DNA from: Cristatella mucedo
Taxonomy: Eukaryota > Bryozoa > Phylactolaemata > Cristatellidae
NCBI GenBank assembly: GCA_009760855.2
Contig: WPIO01000026.1
Span: 4,506,501-4,570,500, forward strand
Direction of reading: 5' to 3'
Length of the DNA stretch: 64,000 bases
A program made the translations under genes and the position numbers. Below the pieces are notes generated by a model, which worked only from the letters and a program-made list of their open reading frames with translations, was not told the DNA's origin and made no database searches. Within the stretch, counting starts at the first letter, position 1. The number at the start of each line of letters is the position of its first letter. Shown piece after piece: positions 1-47,900 of this stretch.

Positions 1-205
1 AATCACACTCAATTTGCCCATGACTATTAAGTTGGTTTTTCGTTCTTCAATTCACGAAATTTTGCTGCCTTCCATGTGCGGATGCCACCAATACATGCAG
101 CAAGAGATTCGAGAGAATTTGACGCGTTTGAGGGCTCGGAGGGATCAAAGTAAAGGTACAACTGAGATATTTGTCCATTCGCATCAATACTTTGGAGTCT
201 CCCAC
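1..205 (-). mobile_element. L2-type LINE fragment (reverse transcriptase region)
   Basis: Read on the minus strand, this matches the same part of the better preserved L2 copy at 62090-63360: the stretch after the YADD box, including the segment that reads as a run of Asn-Asp-Asp-Lys in intact copies. The match is seen by eye between the two copies. It is degraded, internally deleted and has no open frame of use. Inferred to be a dead insertion fragment; its left end lies outside the window. Confidence 0.65.
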
Positions 206-253
206 AGAATATATATATGTGTGTGTGTGTATATATGTAATTTCTCGCCTCCC

Positions 254-286
<33 letters not shown>

Positions 287-320
287 GTATATGTATGTAT
301 ATATATATATATATATAATG
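206..320. repeat. GT / TA / TATG microsatellite
   Basis: A compound run of GT, TA and TATG units. It separates the L2 fragment from the SINE and probably grew from an AT-rich retroelement tail. Confidence 0.9.
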
Positions 321-324
321 AAAT

Positions 325-425
325 TCAGCTGTATAGCACCCTAAGTTAGCTTAACTTTCATTGAGGCGCTGCATTTAAATCACAGGGCTAGAGCCTACGA
401 CCTTGGCTTAACCAGTCCAATAAAA
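325..425 (-). mobile_element. SINE-A copy (degenerate)
   Basis: Minus-strand copy of the tRNA-headed SINE seen better at 11755, 17045 and 51985. The L2-like tail (a 'gcgc..ctaag..taatct' pattern), the degraded B-box region around 390-405 and the 5' head near 420 can still be aligned by eye. No gene function. Confidence 0.55.
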
Positions 426-426
426 A

Positions 427-3268
427 GACCACTTCATAGTGTCGAGAACGTTTGTGATCGCGAGGGAGACCGCAGGCGTCTGGCGTCAGCCATGGCGCGC
501 AAACGACCGCTTTTTTCGGCAGCGAACCAAGAGCGCCATTGAACTGCCGACCAGTGAAGAGCATTTCGCGAAACTTCTGGCAAGCGCAACTGTTGCAGCT
601 GTGCTAACTGCCGAAGTCATGACCTTTCTACCGCCTAATTGCTGACAGTGATAACTCATGAAGCGCGAATAGTATTCGGATGAACTCATTGGAGATAATA
701 CAGCACGACGCCTTTTCAGAGGCACCGAGACGCAACGGAATGGACAAGTTCGCTTAGAAGAGAGCTTGACCGTACCAGCGGTGAAACGACCTTAACTCTC
801 TCGTTACGAAATTGTTTCTTCGCGCCGATGTGCCGCCGCAGAAGAGCAGCTTCGTGAGATTCGTCCAGACTGTCAGCGCTGCTCGGATTTCCGCCAATAC
901 TCAACAGCGAATGAGGCCGCGATCGGCAGATTGCCGACGAACTGGCCGCCGCATAGCGTCGCTGTGCTGAGAGCCGGCCACGCTCTCGCCCGCGCACCAT
1001 CGCATCCAACGAGCCACGCTATTGCCACCGCTCTCGGTTGAGCAATAATCGATAGCAAGTATTCCTCAAGCGGTGCGACGAGGTTCTCCATTGGAATGCC
1101 AATGACTGCAGCCTAGTTTAATGCACTTGCGAAAGCAGCCTAAAATAGCAATCTGCGGCGGAGAGCCGGCAGTAATGCGTCCAGATTTAAAAATAAGACT
1201 GTCGAACGGGCCGCCGCCGACGGGCGGCTGCTGCGACTGCAGTGCAACGATGCCAGCCAATTGCCTAGCAGCGGCTGCTGCTGCGTCCGGCTCCAGCCTT
1301 CAGGGGATTTTTCAAGCCAGCCGCCTGCTTCGAGCGACCTCCGTCGTCGCGGCCTCTGCTTACTCGCTGGGCAAGCTGCAGCTCACGCGCTTGCCCAGCG
1401 AGTAAGCCGCAGCGACAAGGCCTCGGTTTTTCGAATCGAGATTTTTCGAGTCGCGCCCTAACGAGCGCGATTCGAAAAACCGATAGATATCCGGAGAGCA
1501 ATATCCAGATCGCGCCAACGTCGGAATAATCGGCGCTCAAAGCCAGCGGGCTGTAATTATTCTGACCAATCACCGATAAAGCTAGGCGTGAATGTCCAGC
1601 GGTCGCTGGAAGACTTCCTCTGCAGCTTTTGATGCACGCAGCAATCGGGCGTGCGTCCCGCAATGGCCAGTGCATCAGTTAGACCAGTGAGTACGGTCTC
1701 TCAATACGAGTGACGCCAGGCAGTCGCGGCCAAAGCGCCCAGCCCGCGGCTCTCGATGTGATGGGAGTTTCCGGTTCGCTGCTCCTGCGACGTCCGTGTC
1801 GTGGTGAAGAGATCGCCGACGGACCGATGAAAATGTCCGAGTGCCTCGAGGATCGCGCTTCAATTCGACGCGGTCGGAGTCAGTGTGTCCAGCTTCGGCT
1901 CCGAGTGCGCAGTTCTCGCTCTGACGCTCGTCGTCACCCTCGAAGCCGTCGGCTCCGCGAAATCGCGGCGCCGCCGGCAAAACGCACTGAACGGTGAAGT
2001 GTGCTGGAAGCTTTCTCGTCCTGCTCACGTTCGACGCTGCTGCTGCTGCTGCTGTTCTCGAAACGAGCGTCTCGTAAGTCACCGCTAGAGGCGAGCCTAA
2101 ATTTCACGCTGACAAAAGTAACAGACCAGCAGAGCCTCGCGGTTTACCCAGTCCATTCTGAGTGGTCCGTTGTTCGTCAATACCGGCGGCCGGTCTTCTA
2201 TGCAAACCGGACCAGACGGACTAAATACCCGCCGCTCGCAGCAGACCGAATGCTGTGCAGTAACTCGCTACCTAGGCTCTCCTACTTGAAGACGCGCCTC
2301 GCACGCGGTTAACGCGCGCCAGCCCCTTCCTCTGGCCGCGAGCCCTGAGATTCGTTACTCGGTCCTGTTACCCAGCCAGACGACAGGCCGTACGGTGGGC
2401 TGTCGCATCACCTAGTCCATTCCATGGCTCGCGAGTTGCGGGACAGCGAGTAGAAGATTGGTGGATCACTGGCTGCAAGCTGCGACAGTTTAAGCCTCTT
2501 CCCGTAGCAGTCTCCTACGGTCGCAGGTCGGTCGCCGCTACTCGCAATTCGCCTCGGCAAGTCTTCGAGATCGCGCGCGCGCGCATGGGGGGGGGGGGCT
2601 GCGTTTCCCGTCGCTGCACTTCGCGCGACGGCAGCAGCGGGCCGGTCGCTGCCGGCGTCGCTTACCGGCAGCCACGAGTCCGCGCTACCAGTCGTGCGGT
2701 TGGCGCGTCTCCGCCGATTACTGACAGGCCAGCGGCGGTTAGCGGCCGGGCGAGCGCGCTCGATTCTAGCAATGTTCCTTTCTCTCGCGACTCGCGCGCG
2801 CCGACAAACGCCGAAGCCCTTACGCCGCGGCCGCCGCATCTCGAAGCCGCGCGATGCCGAGCGCGCACCGGACAGGCGAAGGAGAGCCGGAGCCGTCGTC
2901 CTAAGCGCCGCTTCCTGCGCGGCAGGCATCGCCGCCGCGTAGACGCGACGAACGCGTAAATGCAGCAATGCGAGCAGGCGTCTCCGCCGCGGACGCGGAA
3001 GGGCCTCGAGCCCCTCGGTCTGCAGATTGCTCTCGACCTTTGCCCGGCCTGCGACCTAGAGGTCGGCGTGGCGCTGGCAGGTTGAAGCTCAATCCGGAGA
3101 AACCTTGACCTTTGCCGTCGCTCTCGCACCCACATCGTTGGCCCGCGCCGTCGCGTGGACTCGCGCTCGTCATTCGTTTCAGTTGACGCCGCCGCATGCG
3201 GGGCCAGTGTAACGCGTAGCGACCAGACCAAGGAGTTTAGCTCGCCGCCGCCGCACCGTCGCGACGAC
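427..3268 (+). promoter_or_regulatory. CpG-rich 5' flank and probable promoter of the ABCG gene
   Basis: From about 480 to the first coding exon, and on to about 3900, CG dinucleotides are very frequent, unlike most of the window. Several long frames are open only because stop codons are rare in such sequence; none resembles a known protein. The exon 1 start codon lies near the 3' end of this block, so the promoter and 5' UTR are inferred to be here. I see no convincing TATA box and cannot place the transcription start. Short CTG and G runs occur at 2037-2053 and 2587-2597. Confidence 0.5.
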
Positions 3269-39478
<36,210 letters not shown>

Positions 39479-40215
39479 CAGCGCGCCGCTCACTCGCCGC
39501 CGCCCGCAGCGGCTTGGCGGCTCGCTCCGATGCCGGACGCGAGCAGCACCGGCTCAAAGGATCAAAGCTCAGCTGCGTCCGGCGCCGTGCGTCCGGGCGC
39601 TAGCAGCCATTGCCGGTGGATGCCCTGCCGCCGAGGCTGCTGCCCCTGCTGGGCGCTGATGTAGGTGCTAGCGCGAGTAGAGCGCAGAGCCGCAGCGTCT
39701 TTCTTCGCTTTCTTCGCCAAGTCGCTCTCTCGCAACAGTCCATGTAGACTTGCGAGCCGCTGCAGGCTGTCCCACTGCAGGCTGTCCCACTGCAGGCTGT
39801 CCCTGCGCCTGGCTGCCGGCTAGCCACAGAGTCAGCCGCAGCAGCAGCAGCAGCTCATACTCCTGTCGGGCAAGCAGCTGCTGTGTTTGTTGGCTGACCT
39901 TTGCCCCTCGGCTGACCTTCGGAGCTTATCCCGTGCTTTCTTGTGCTGGGTGCTGCTGGTCGATGCCAGCTGAGCCGTGGGCTGCTGCAGTAGCTGCACC
40001 GGCGACAGCAGGCTCTGCCCGACTCGGAACTGGTGCGCGGGTACCGACACGCCTCCGTACGAACCACCGTGCACCCTAGCCGGCAGGATCCCCTTCCTCC
40101 TTCGGAAAACGGCATGTCACCATCCCTGTGGTGAGCTCACATATCGTACACTTGTCGGGTTGCTTTCAAGTAAGGCACTCGAGCTGGGCAAGTAATAAAT
40201 ATCGTTTTATATAGC
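39479..40215 (+). other. probable 3' UTR of the ABCG gene
   Basis: GC-rich continuation of the last exon with a 15-bp tandem repeat (39761-39803, unit TGCAGGCTGTCCCAC, about three copies) and a GCA run (39838-39853). The end is set by the polyadenylation signal at 40194; no earlier AATAAA was seen after the stop. Confidence 0.5.
40194..40199 (+). terminator. AATAAA polyadenylation signal for the ABCG gene
   Basis: First AATAAA after the stop codon, about 715 nt downstream. Its use is inferred. Confidence 0.5.
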
Positions 40216-40632
40216 AACTCTACCTTCAAATCTCAGATGTTACTGCTGATTCACCAAAATGGTGTGGCAACCCACTGCCCCAGTTTGCCGGCTCTAATTT
40301 GTGCCAGCTTTCGCACCTTCGATTTTCAAGTGTCCATAGAGACTGACTACGCTTGCATATGTCGCACACAATCAGGCAATGGATGACATCGAAATGCAAG
40401 CAGTGCTAGTTCGAATGTTCAGTCGAGGCACTAAGGCCTTTTGCCTATCAGAAAACGACAATTATTCGGAGCCTGCAATGACTGACTAGACATTTGCCGC
40501 TCGTGTCCCTAATACTAAAGATCGGAAACGGTGCGACTTGTAGCAACGGTTGCCAGGATATGGGATGCTCTTGTGCTGTTCTGTGTTGCGCAGCAACAGG
40601 TTTAGGCACTGGGTGTGCCATCGGTGTTAATA

Positions 40633-40673
<41 letters not shown>

Positions 40674-41465
40674 TAGTATTAATTAGTATGCCAGCTGGCT
40701 TGTGTAGGCGATGCTCCAGCTTTGATTAGTGGAGGCAGAGTCACTTGAGATATCGGTGGACCTTCTATTCTTAGCCAATCCCAAGACAGCGATGCCAAAG
40801 TACTTGCCAAGCAAAAGCCTGACAAGTACGTTATGGTGAGGTACGAAAGCGTGCTTTGTATGTTGCTGCAAGCAATTCGGACTAAACGTTAGCTGAGCGT
40901 GTGGTTAGAACTGTAGGTTGTTATGCCGGAGAGTAATTTCAGTGCACGATTCAAACCTGTGCTGCTCTTGTTCAATCGATTGGACCACAGCATAAGCTTC
41001 GTTGCATGACTTACCATGCAACAGTAGCGACATGTGGCCGGCGACAAGGGGCAAGGACAAGAGCCACTACTCCAGCGTCAATGAGCACAACCTTGGAGGT
41101 AAAGGTAAGCCTTTTAGCTGTAGTGACGGGCATGGACGTGTTGGGTAGACCGAGCTGTCGTATGGAGCAACCTTCCACGATGTCGCCGTTAAACGCCCAG
41201 CTGAGGACAAAGCAGAGCATGTGCTTCGTGGAGCCACCGACTGCTTCTGGCGGTGCTTAAGTGCTGCAATCCAACGGATCAATGGCTTTTCTCGCCCGAG
41301 TCACCACGGATAGGAATCGTTTAACTTCGTTGCAAAAACTTTATCCACTGCTAGGCCTGCTGAGTAAAAGGACTTGTCACTGCCAGTCTGAAAGAGACAG
41401 CTAATGTTGTATGCAAAATGAGTGATAACGCTAGAAGGTTGATGCTGGGATTCTTCTTATACATG
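40216..41465. other. intergenic sequence with a (TA)n array
   Basis: TA microsatellite at 40634-40671. A tRNA-like trace may lie at about 40940-40990 (minus). The rest shows no gene or element I can support. Confidence 0.6.
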
Positions 41466-41565
41466 TTGCAAGAGAGCTGAGTTTGACCTGCTTGAAGGGA
41501 GGAAGAGGTCAAAGCGAAAGTACAGCTGTCGTCTGCATAGAAATGAAACCCTAGGTCGTGCTGGG
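41466..41565 (-). mobile_element. L2 fragment around the YADD box
   Basis: Minus strand reads FHFYADDSC, the reverse transcriptase catalytic box, in the context seen at 61440 and 63040. Short, with no flanking L2 tail. Confidence 0.65.
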
Positions 41566-41609
41566 CGATTTCATCTGCAAAAGAGAAATTGCAGATTTAG
41601 TAAAAGAAG

Positions 41610-42300
41610 TGGCCCAAGCATTGCCACATATTCTCTTCTTCTTGCCGACCTCAATCTAGGCGTTAATTTGTATGCAGGTGGGACGCAGCTGTACCAGTGC
41701 TTTGGACGTTCCCTGCCTTCCAGAAGGTGGAACTCGCTTTACTTCCTTGCAACATGCATTGCTGACATTCGTACTTGGATGGCAACAGATTTTCTCCAAT
41801 TTAATGACGATAAAACTACCTTACCAGTTATGGGCGAGCCCATATATAGAAGTTGACAAACCTAACCCTCAAAGTGGGCCCGTGTATCACCTGTTTGTAG
41901 CATGTGCACTCAATCTGGATGTCCTGCTGCAAAACTTCGAGCTGCTTAGACAAAGATACCGAAACCAATTAGATCTATGCAAGTGTGACAAAATTGACTT
42001 CTGTAACTCACTATTTTCAGAGCTTCCTGCAGGAGCACTGAGGTGCTTACAGTTAGAGCACAACTCTGTCGGTGAGCCAGTGCAGATCCTTCAGAACTAA
42101 AATGGAAATTGCTGCGTTCACGACACGTAAGCCTAGTTGCAAGCAGCATATCGATTTAAAGGTTTTGCCACTCGCTTTTACATCCCTTCATTATCTAGCA
42201 ACCGCCTACCTATCACAGCTATTTCCTAATCAGCCTAGGCATGGTAGCACCTGATCGTCTGACTTAAGAGTCGTACAGCTATGCCTCTAATCAACCTCAA
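41610..42300 (+). mobile_element. L2 reverse transcriptase to thumb, mutated active site
   Basis: Plus strand: SLLLADLNLGVNLYAGGTQLY shows both catalytic aspartates of YADD replaced by glycines. It continues through FNDDKTTLPVMG, DKIDFCNSLFSELPAGALRC and DLKVLPLAFTSLHYLATAYL with frameshifts. Dead. It lies opposite to the 41466-41565 piece. Confidence 0.75.
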
Positions 42301-42500
42301 ATAATTTATTGGCAAACTTTGTTACTCGGAAATTAGAAGACCTAACCCTATAGGAGGGATCGGCCAGCAAATCTTAAGTATCCGAATGCGAACTCGGTGT
42401 CCTATTCCAATGTGACCATTCATCAAACGACTACATCAGCTCCACACTCAAGTATTCGTACTTCCAGCCTCATTAACATTCGGGAGTTCAGACCTGCTTA
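42301..42500 (+). mobile_element. second L2 piece, out of order
   Basis: Plus strand: a KLEDLTL and LGVLFQCDHSSNDYISSTLK reading that belongs upstream of the C-terminal part just passed, so it is a separate fragment or a duplication. Confidence 0.65.
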
Positions 42501-42698
42501 TTTTAGGATACCGTATCAAAGCTGGTCTGTGTATTTGTTAAATCCGTTTCGGCATGTGTAAATCGGCTATGCTGAGACCTTTGAGCCTGTACTATAAGTC
42601 GCTTACAGTTGAAGCGAAAATTGGCTTGAATAATCAGTCCGCTGTGAATATTGCAACTGCAGCTGATTATATTCAATACCTTTCATCACTAATCTGCA

Positions 42699-42947
42699 TT
42701 GGCACCAGGCTGCGACGCTGCACAGGCCGGAGAGACTGTGCAGGACGGAGAGGCTGTCCAGCAGGGAGAATCTGTGCAGGCCGCGGAGACAGTGCAGGCC
42801 GGAGAGACTGCTCAGGTTGGCGAGGGTACGCAGGACGGAGAAGCAGCTGCGTATATCGGAGACGCGGCAGCAGAGGCAGATGGAGCGACGGCGGGCGGTG
42901 TCCGAAAAACAGTGGTTGTGGACGTCAGCTCGATGACGATGGGGTGA
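42699..42947 (+). CDS. hexapeptide-repeat ORF, possible terminal exon of an unrecognised gene
   Basis: I do not recognise this. It reads as about seven 18-bp units, each giving a hexapeptide of the form (V/T/A)-Q-x-G-E-(T/A/S), followed by AAAYIGDAAAEADGATAG and VVVDVSSMTMG then TGA. Changes between units often fall at third positions (GAG/GAA, GGA/GGC, GTG/GTC, ACT/ACA) and keep Q and E, which hints that this frame was translated. No ATG opens it; a weak acceptor (CACCAG) at about 42707 could make it a last exon. AATAAA follows the stop by 36 nt. Other frames are also open, so confidence is low. Confidence 0.35.
   Translation: MAPGCDAAQAGETVQDGEAVQQGESVQAAETVQAGETAQVGEGTQDGEAAAYIGDAAAEADGATAGGVRKTVVVDVSSMTMG
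42719..42850. repeat. 18-bp minisatellite, about seven diverged copies
   Basis: Unit close to GTGCAGGCCGGAGAGACT, with several substitutions per copy; older than the other arrays in the window. Confidence 0.85.
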
Positions 42948-43120
42948 AGGCAGTCGTGCGTCTTGCTGCTCCGTGCCTTGTGCAATAAACCATTGGCGTT
43001 GTTCTGGGCCAGCGTTCTGTAGCGAAACCACATGGTTCATCAGAGAGCCAGCCGATGAACAACGCCAATGGTTTATTGCACAAGGCACGGAGCAGCAAGA
43101 CGCACGACTGCCTTCGCCCC
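42941..43120. repeat. inverted repeat: 64-bp arms, 52-bp loop
   Basis: Arm 1 42941-43004 and arm 2 43057-43120 are reverse complements with one mismatch (A/G near the outer end). The left arm begins at the stop codon of the hexapeptide ORF and includes AATAAA at 42984-42989. Confidence 0.95.
42984..42989 (+). terminator. AATAAA in arm 1
   Basis: Candidate polyadenylation signal for the hexapeptide ORF, repeated in reverse in arm 2. Confidence 0.3.
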
Positions 43121-43369
43121 TTCTCACACTCGAGTCTCCTCTCCTGGACTCCTGCTGTGCCTTGGCCGACCCCGATGGTGAATCCACCATCTGTTCACCA
43201 GCGGGTTATCGGCCTTTGTCAACGCCTCATTGGAAGCTGACCACAGCTGTGCACAGGCTCCTCTCGAGGATGCTCCCACCAACTATTGAGGAAAGGAGCG
43301 GTACCAGCCCGCATGCAATCGAACTACAGAATCCAATCAGGCCATCATCGTGCTGCAAGCTCTGCCGAC

Positions 43370-43665
43370 TCGAGTCGTTTAGCTGTGCCTCTACGAAAAC
43401 CTCAAATCTCTTGGATAACCGTGCCTTTTGTTCGAAGGCTCCCGAATCAAAAACTCATATCAGGTTCGCGTCACCACATCCTTTCACTTTACTGTAAGCT
43501 GAAAACCCATTTGCTCCTGGAAACACTTGTTTCGGCCACGCGAATTGTTCTTGATCAACTAACGTATTTTTGCAGTGTGCAGATTATCAGTAATTAACTG
43601 ACCTTCAGTCAAGTGGATAGTTCTCTTAGGGCACTTACAAATTATTATGACTAATAGTATTACTG
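43370..43665 (+). mobile_element. L2-type LINE, 3' end
   Basis: Plus strand: KTSNLLDNRAFCSKAP reading of the C-terminus, then KTHLLLE, and the conserved tail 'tctcttagggcacttacaaattatta'. 5' truncated. Confidence 0.7.
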
Positions 43666-44645
43666 TAGCAGTTCAGCAAAGGAAAGTGAAGAGATGAGCC
43701 GATTTCGGAAGTCAAACGAGAATACCGATCTTGAGTGATTTAATGAAAACCAAGCTAGCTGTCACATGAGTAGAGGCTCAACGTCGTGAGCCGACTTTCT
43801 AGTGTGGAATTAAACGTTATTACTTGCCCCAAACTGCTTAACCTTGCAGCATATCGCTGGCCAATTCAAGAAACTAGGAACGGGATTTCAGCGGTCTCGT
43901 GCCTAATTATTTTTTAAATCCAAAGAGAACATAACCAAACTATGAACACATGATCTCTTTAACCGCTGGATCACTGATAACGAACGGTAAATTCAGTGAT
44001 GAATGTAACGCCTTGCTTTGACGCCTATACAACTTGGGAGAGTCGTCTGACGTGCAACGAAACATCGGCAGGGTAAGAATTATGGTTTACAACCTAATAC
44101 CAGTGCCGAGGTCCTAAATTCTCTAGTCATGAGCTCTTTATGATCGCTAGATCCTCGTTTCCGTCAGCTCGCACCATACGGCAGGAGCTGTTACATATTG
44201 TTATTAGCCTTGGGGGTGAATATCCTTACTTCCGTGTATATTACGTACGTGGCAAACGATAACCTCTTCAAGGTCCCCCACAGAATGTCCCTGCGACTGA
44301 GTGATATTGTCATTTCCTCCTTTGCACTATACTTGCTTACTTGAGCTTGCTCAGCCCAAGCTACTAACCAGGGATCCAATTAAACGCTGGACCCGAGTTG
44401 TCTTCTGGCGTGCTTTAGCATGCTTTTCTAAGCAAGATAACTTGCTTGCCATTGGATCTTTGTGATTGCTTCTCTTGCAGCGAATTGTAGAGCAACTGAA
44501 TAAAGATTGGTTCTCTGCTTATGCTTAACAGAATGATTGATAACTAGTATTATCATTATCATTATCTATCAACGCTTGTATACATTCAGTTTCGCTCAGT
44601 TTTTTGACTGCTCAGTACACAAACCTGAATACGAGTCCAATAATA
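43666..44645. other. intergenic sequence
   Basis: A weak L2-like tail (AATAAAGATTGGTTCT then TATTATCATTATCATT) at about 44470-44570. I see nothing else. Confidence 0.5.
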
Positions 44646-44651
44646 TTTATT
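44646..44651 (-). terminator. AATAAA polyadenylation signal for NTHL1
   Basis: Reverse complement TTTATT, about 110 nt after the stop codon on the minus strand. Well placed; use inferred. Confidence 0.6.
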
Positions 44652-44761
44652 TAACTCGAACTAGCTAAGTAAAAACCGTGGTACAAAAAATATTCGATCA
44701 GGATAAGAGATAAACATATCATGTGTAACCCTGCGATCATTAATATAAAACTGAAGCCTCT

Positions 44762-44915
44762 TCAATCTTTCAAAGGTTTCTGCAACTTCTTCAGATACTT
44801 CTCCCCAAATGGACATATGTCCTTGTTGAGACAGGTACTGCATTGTGGAGCAACACCTCTGCAGACAGTCTGACCAAAACCGACCAGCAACCAGTTGACA
44901 TCGTCCCAATGCTCC
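44762..44915 (-). CDS. NTHL1: NTHL1 last exon (4Fe-4S cluster)
   Basis: 154 nt, entering in phase 2 after ATTAG. Reads [19 protein letters not shown], then [14 protein letters not shown], with all four cluster cysteines, and a lysine-rich C-terminus [12 protein letters not shown]. Confidence 0.95.
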
Positions 44916-47900
44916 CTAATCACAAAATATAGGCGCATCAAAACGGCATGTGGACAAACGCTGCAGCACGACACTAGTTCGCTACCGATGGTTAGGGGAA
45001 GCACATACCAACGACAAGGAACAACATCAAATACAGAAGCTATTACCGAGGCAGCCATGAGTGTAATGCCTGCATGGTGTCTTCGGGCTTTTTCGTCTCT
45101 TTAAGCACCCATCCTAAGCGGTTGCTGATGCGATGTACATGAGTGTCTACCGCAATACCAGTTGTCTGCTGCCAGGCGCAGCGCATGATTAGGTGTGCCA
45201 TTTTTGGCCCAACACCTAAGCAAAGAATATAGTGCAGCACGAGGAAAACGATAATCACGAAGGCGTTACTCAGCACACACCTGTAAACACACATGAAAGT
45301 GCGATCGGTGCAAGCAAAAACAGCGAGCTGTCGCATTAGATGAAAGCTCAGCCGAGTCTGCTGTTGTTATGTGCAATTGACCGCTGCGATTCCATACATG
45401 CTAGCAAAAAACAAATGAAGGAAAAAGCCTGCGTGAAAAAGTCTGACAGGCGCCAGTATAAATTAAAGAGATCAGTAATCCATCCATGACAACCAGCTAT
45501 CTCCCCTGCATGCAGCCTACTGAACCATGTTCCCGAACAGAGTATTACACATTTTACACGCGGAAAGCCACTGCACTTCATTCAGCAATCAAAATATCCT
45601 CGAGCCAAGCACTGAATCCTAACAGCAGTACCAGAAAGCTCGAGCCAGAAAAAGCCCTGAATTTTGTCATTTTGGAACTTCACTGCCTTCCCCGGATACT
45701 TGGACATGTGTGCAATACTGCATGCTTCGATCTATTCTCGAACGGAAGCACCACCTTTTAGTTACTACTACAACTACTTTACAAAATAGGATTGCAAAGG
45801 CTGAAAGCATCAGCGTATAGCACAGTGGCAGAGAAGCACTAGGGAAACTGCTGCTTGGTTAACCATCACATTCTCATTTACATATTTGATCATGTCTAAC
45901 AGGTCGGTGACCGAATGCAGTTGCAACAAGCAATCCGAGTTCTACCTGGCCCATTCGACACAGTCAGCTGTACAGACAGTACAAGTGATTCTTCCCCATT
46001 AAATTTTAGATCTTTTTTAGATTGATACACAAACATGCATTTTGTACAACAAATTGGGAAAATGTACTCTTTGCAATAGGTACACAATGCTCGTTGGCGT
46101 TCAACTGCACGCTGCCACTACTTGGCCGAGCCGTTTGAACAGTGCTGCACATCTGCCTGGTCCTACCTGAAGCAGATGCTGAACATCGCAGCTAAGCTGC
46201 CACCGGCTCATTTTTTCCTCACCAAAAGTGGCCATTGGTCGATAAAACAAGTGAACTAACGGTTGATCACCTTTATGGCAGGCATCGGAACAGCAACAGT
46301 CACTATTAAATAAGCAGTACTATTTTTGTTCAACAAGGGCGTTAAAGAGGTCTTGTTAGACGAACCTCGTCGGGTGCAGCAGCCGGTTTCTTTCAGCTTC
46401 CTTTGATGGCGACTGGAGGGGTTGGCAGTGGTGATAAGGTTAACTCGATAAGAACACACCCGAGCCCTAGCGTTGGCGGCAGTCTGGCCGCCAGCAGTTC
46501 AAATTCTGCCCATATTTTGACGCTGCTGATGATATGCCAATTGTGCCACAATCGCTAGGTTTTGGCCTTTGTCGTCCCGGGCAGCTGGGTGATAGCAGAG
46601 TAGCAGAGTTCTGCTAGAGAGTCGCTCGAAGCCTGTGAAGCAAGACTCGCAGATCTGAACAAGCCAGGCCAACGAAAGAGCAAAGGAAACCAGCCTCGGC
46701 ACCATTCGCAGGGGGGGGGGGACAATCAGGAGGCGCTTAGCTCGTAAAGCTTCGTTGGTCAACAGTGGCGCCCATGAATACTGCTGAGCATGCCATGCTG
46801 TCCGAGTTTCAGCCTGATGACTGCTAGCGAGGCAGCTCGGACCTTCAGCTGCTGCTTCTGGATTGTGATTGCGGAGCCGAGGGCCGATGGCACGGTGGCA
46901 ATGAATGGAGGGGCAATGATCAACACCCAAAGTGAGCAGCTGCTTCTAGATCGTAGCAGTCGGGATGCAAGGACTCAAAGAACCAGACAAAGACAGACTA
47001 ACTCGGGTACTATCGGCGACCGGTAGCAGAGTAGTGAGGAGCATGCCGGGGCTTATGGTCTGAGCACAAGAACTGAGCATTTCTATGCCGACTCGGCATA
47101 ATGGCCACTTGCAGAGCCGAGTCAAGGCTACTTGAGGTCAGGGGAGCCTAAACCTTCAACCACGATGGTATGAAGGAACCACATGTATTAACCACATTGG
47201 CCTACAGGTTGCCGAGTGTATGATAAACATAGTGAGGGTATGACTATGTGTTTAAAGTCATGCATTTACACAAGATAAAACCGTTGCTCCGGATCTTATT
47301 GTCAACAGCTCAGAGTACAACAAGTATGCAGCGATGGCCTTTGGCAACCGAGGCATAGCATAGGGTGAGTTTTACCACGGCTGTCTTGGGTCGTACTGGT
47401 GGGTGGTCTTAATTGTTAGGTGCTCTTATTTGCCGAGGCCAGTGTAATCACTTGAAGAACCAGTTGCCTGATATGGATCAAGTAGATATTATATTATAAT
47501 GCTTCCCCGACAAGGCCAGAAATCTGTTACAACAGCTGTACATTTTCCTCAATGGCAGGAGAACCAAGAAGCTAGTTACTTGTAAGTATTACAATGCGAT
47601 TTTCAACGAGCTGTAAAAGCAAACTAAGGATTCTTTCTGCAGAAACAATACTATAAAAACCCCTTAAATCTTAGGGGCTATGACAGGTTAAAGCTTATGC
47701 GGGCAGGCGATGCCTTTTATTCTGTATCTGAGCCCCTTTCAAATGTGTGAGAATGCAATAATCCAATATGAGCAACAACAACCGGTTTCAAAAGATATTC
47801 AAATATACTTTTCGGCACTTACAGTATTTTAATCTGTTATTAACCACACAAATCAATTAAGACATAAATTAGCATCCCATAACTTTCATAGCTATTAAAA

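Noticed and set aside
3155-3268. Upstream extension of the ABCG N-terminus in frame
   Set aside because: The extension starts at GTG, not ATG, and the residues match nothing in the family.
40940-40990. tRNA-like sequence on the minus strand
   Set aside because: A B-box-like TTTGAATC is present, but no full cloverleaf or matching SINE body.
42603-43190. Minus-strand 195-codon ORF across the inverted repeat
   Set aside because: It is a shadow of the 18-bp repeat and the inverted arms; the two arms give the same peptide twice in opposite frames.
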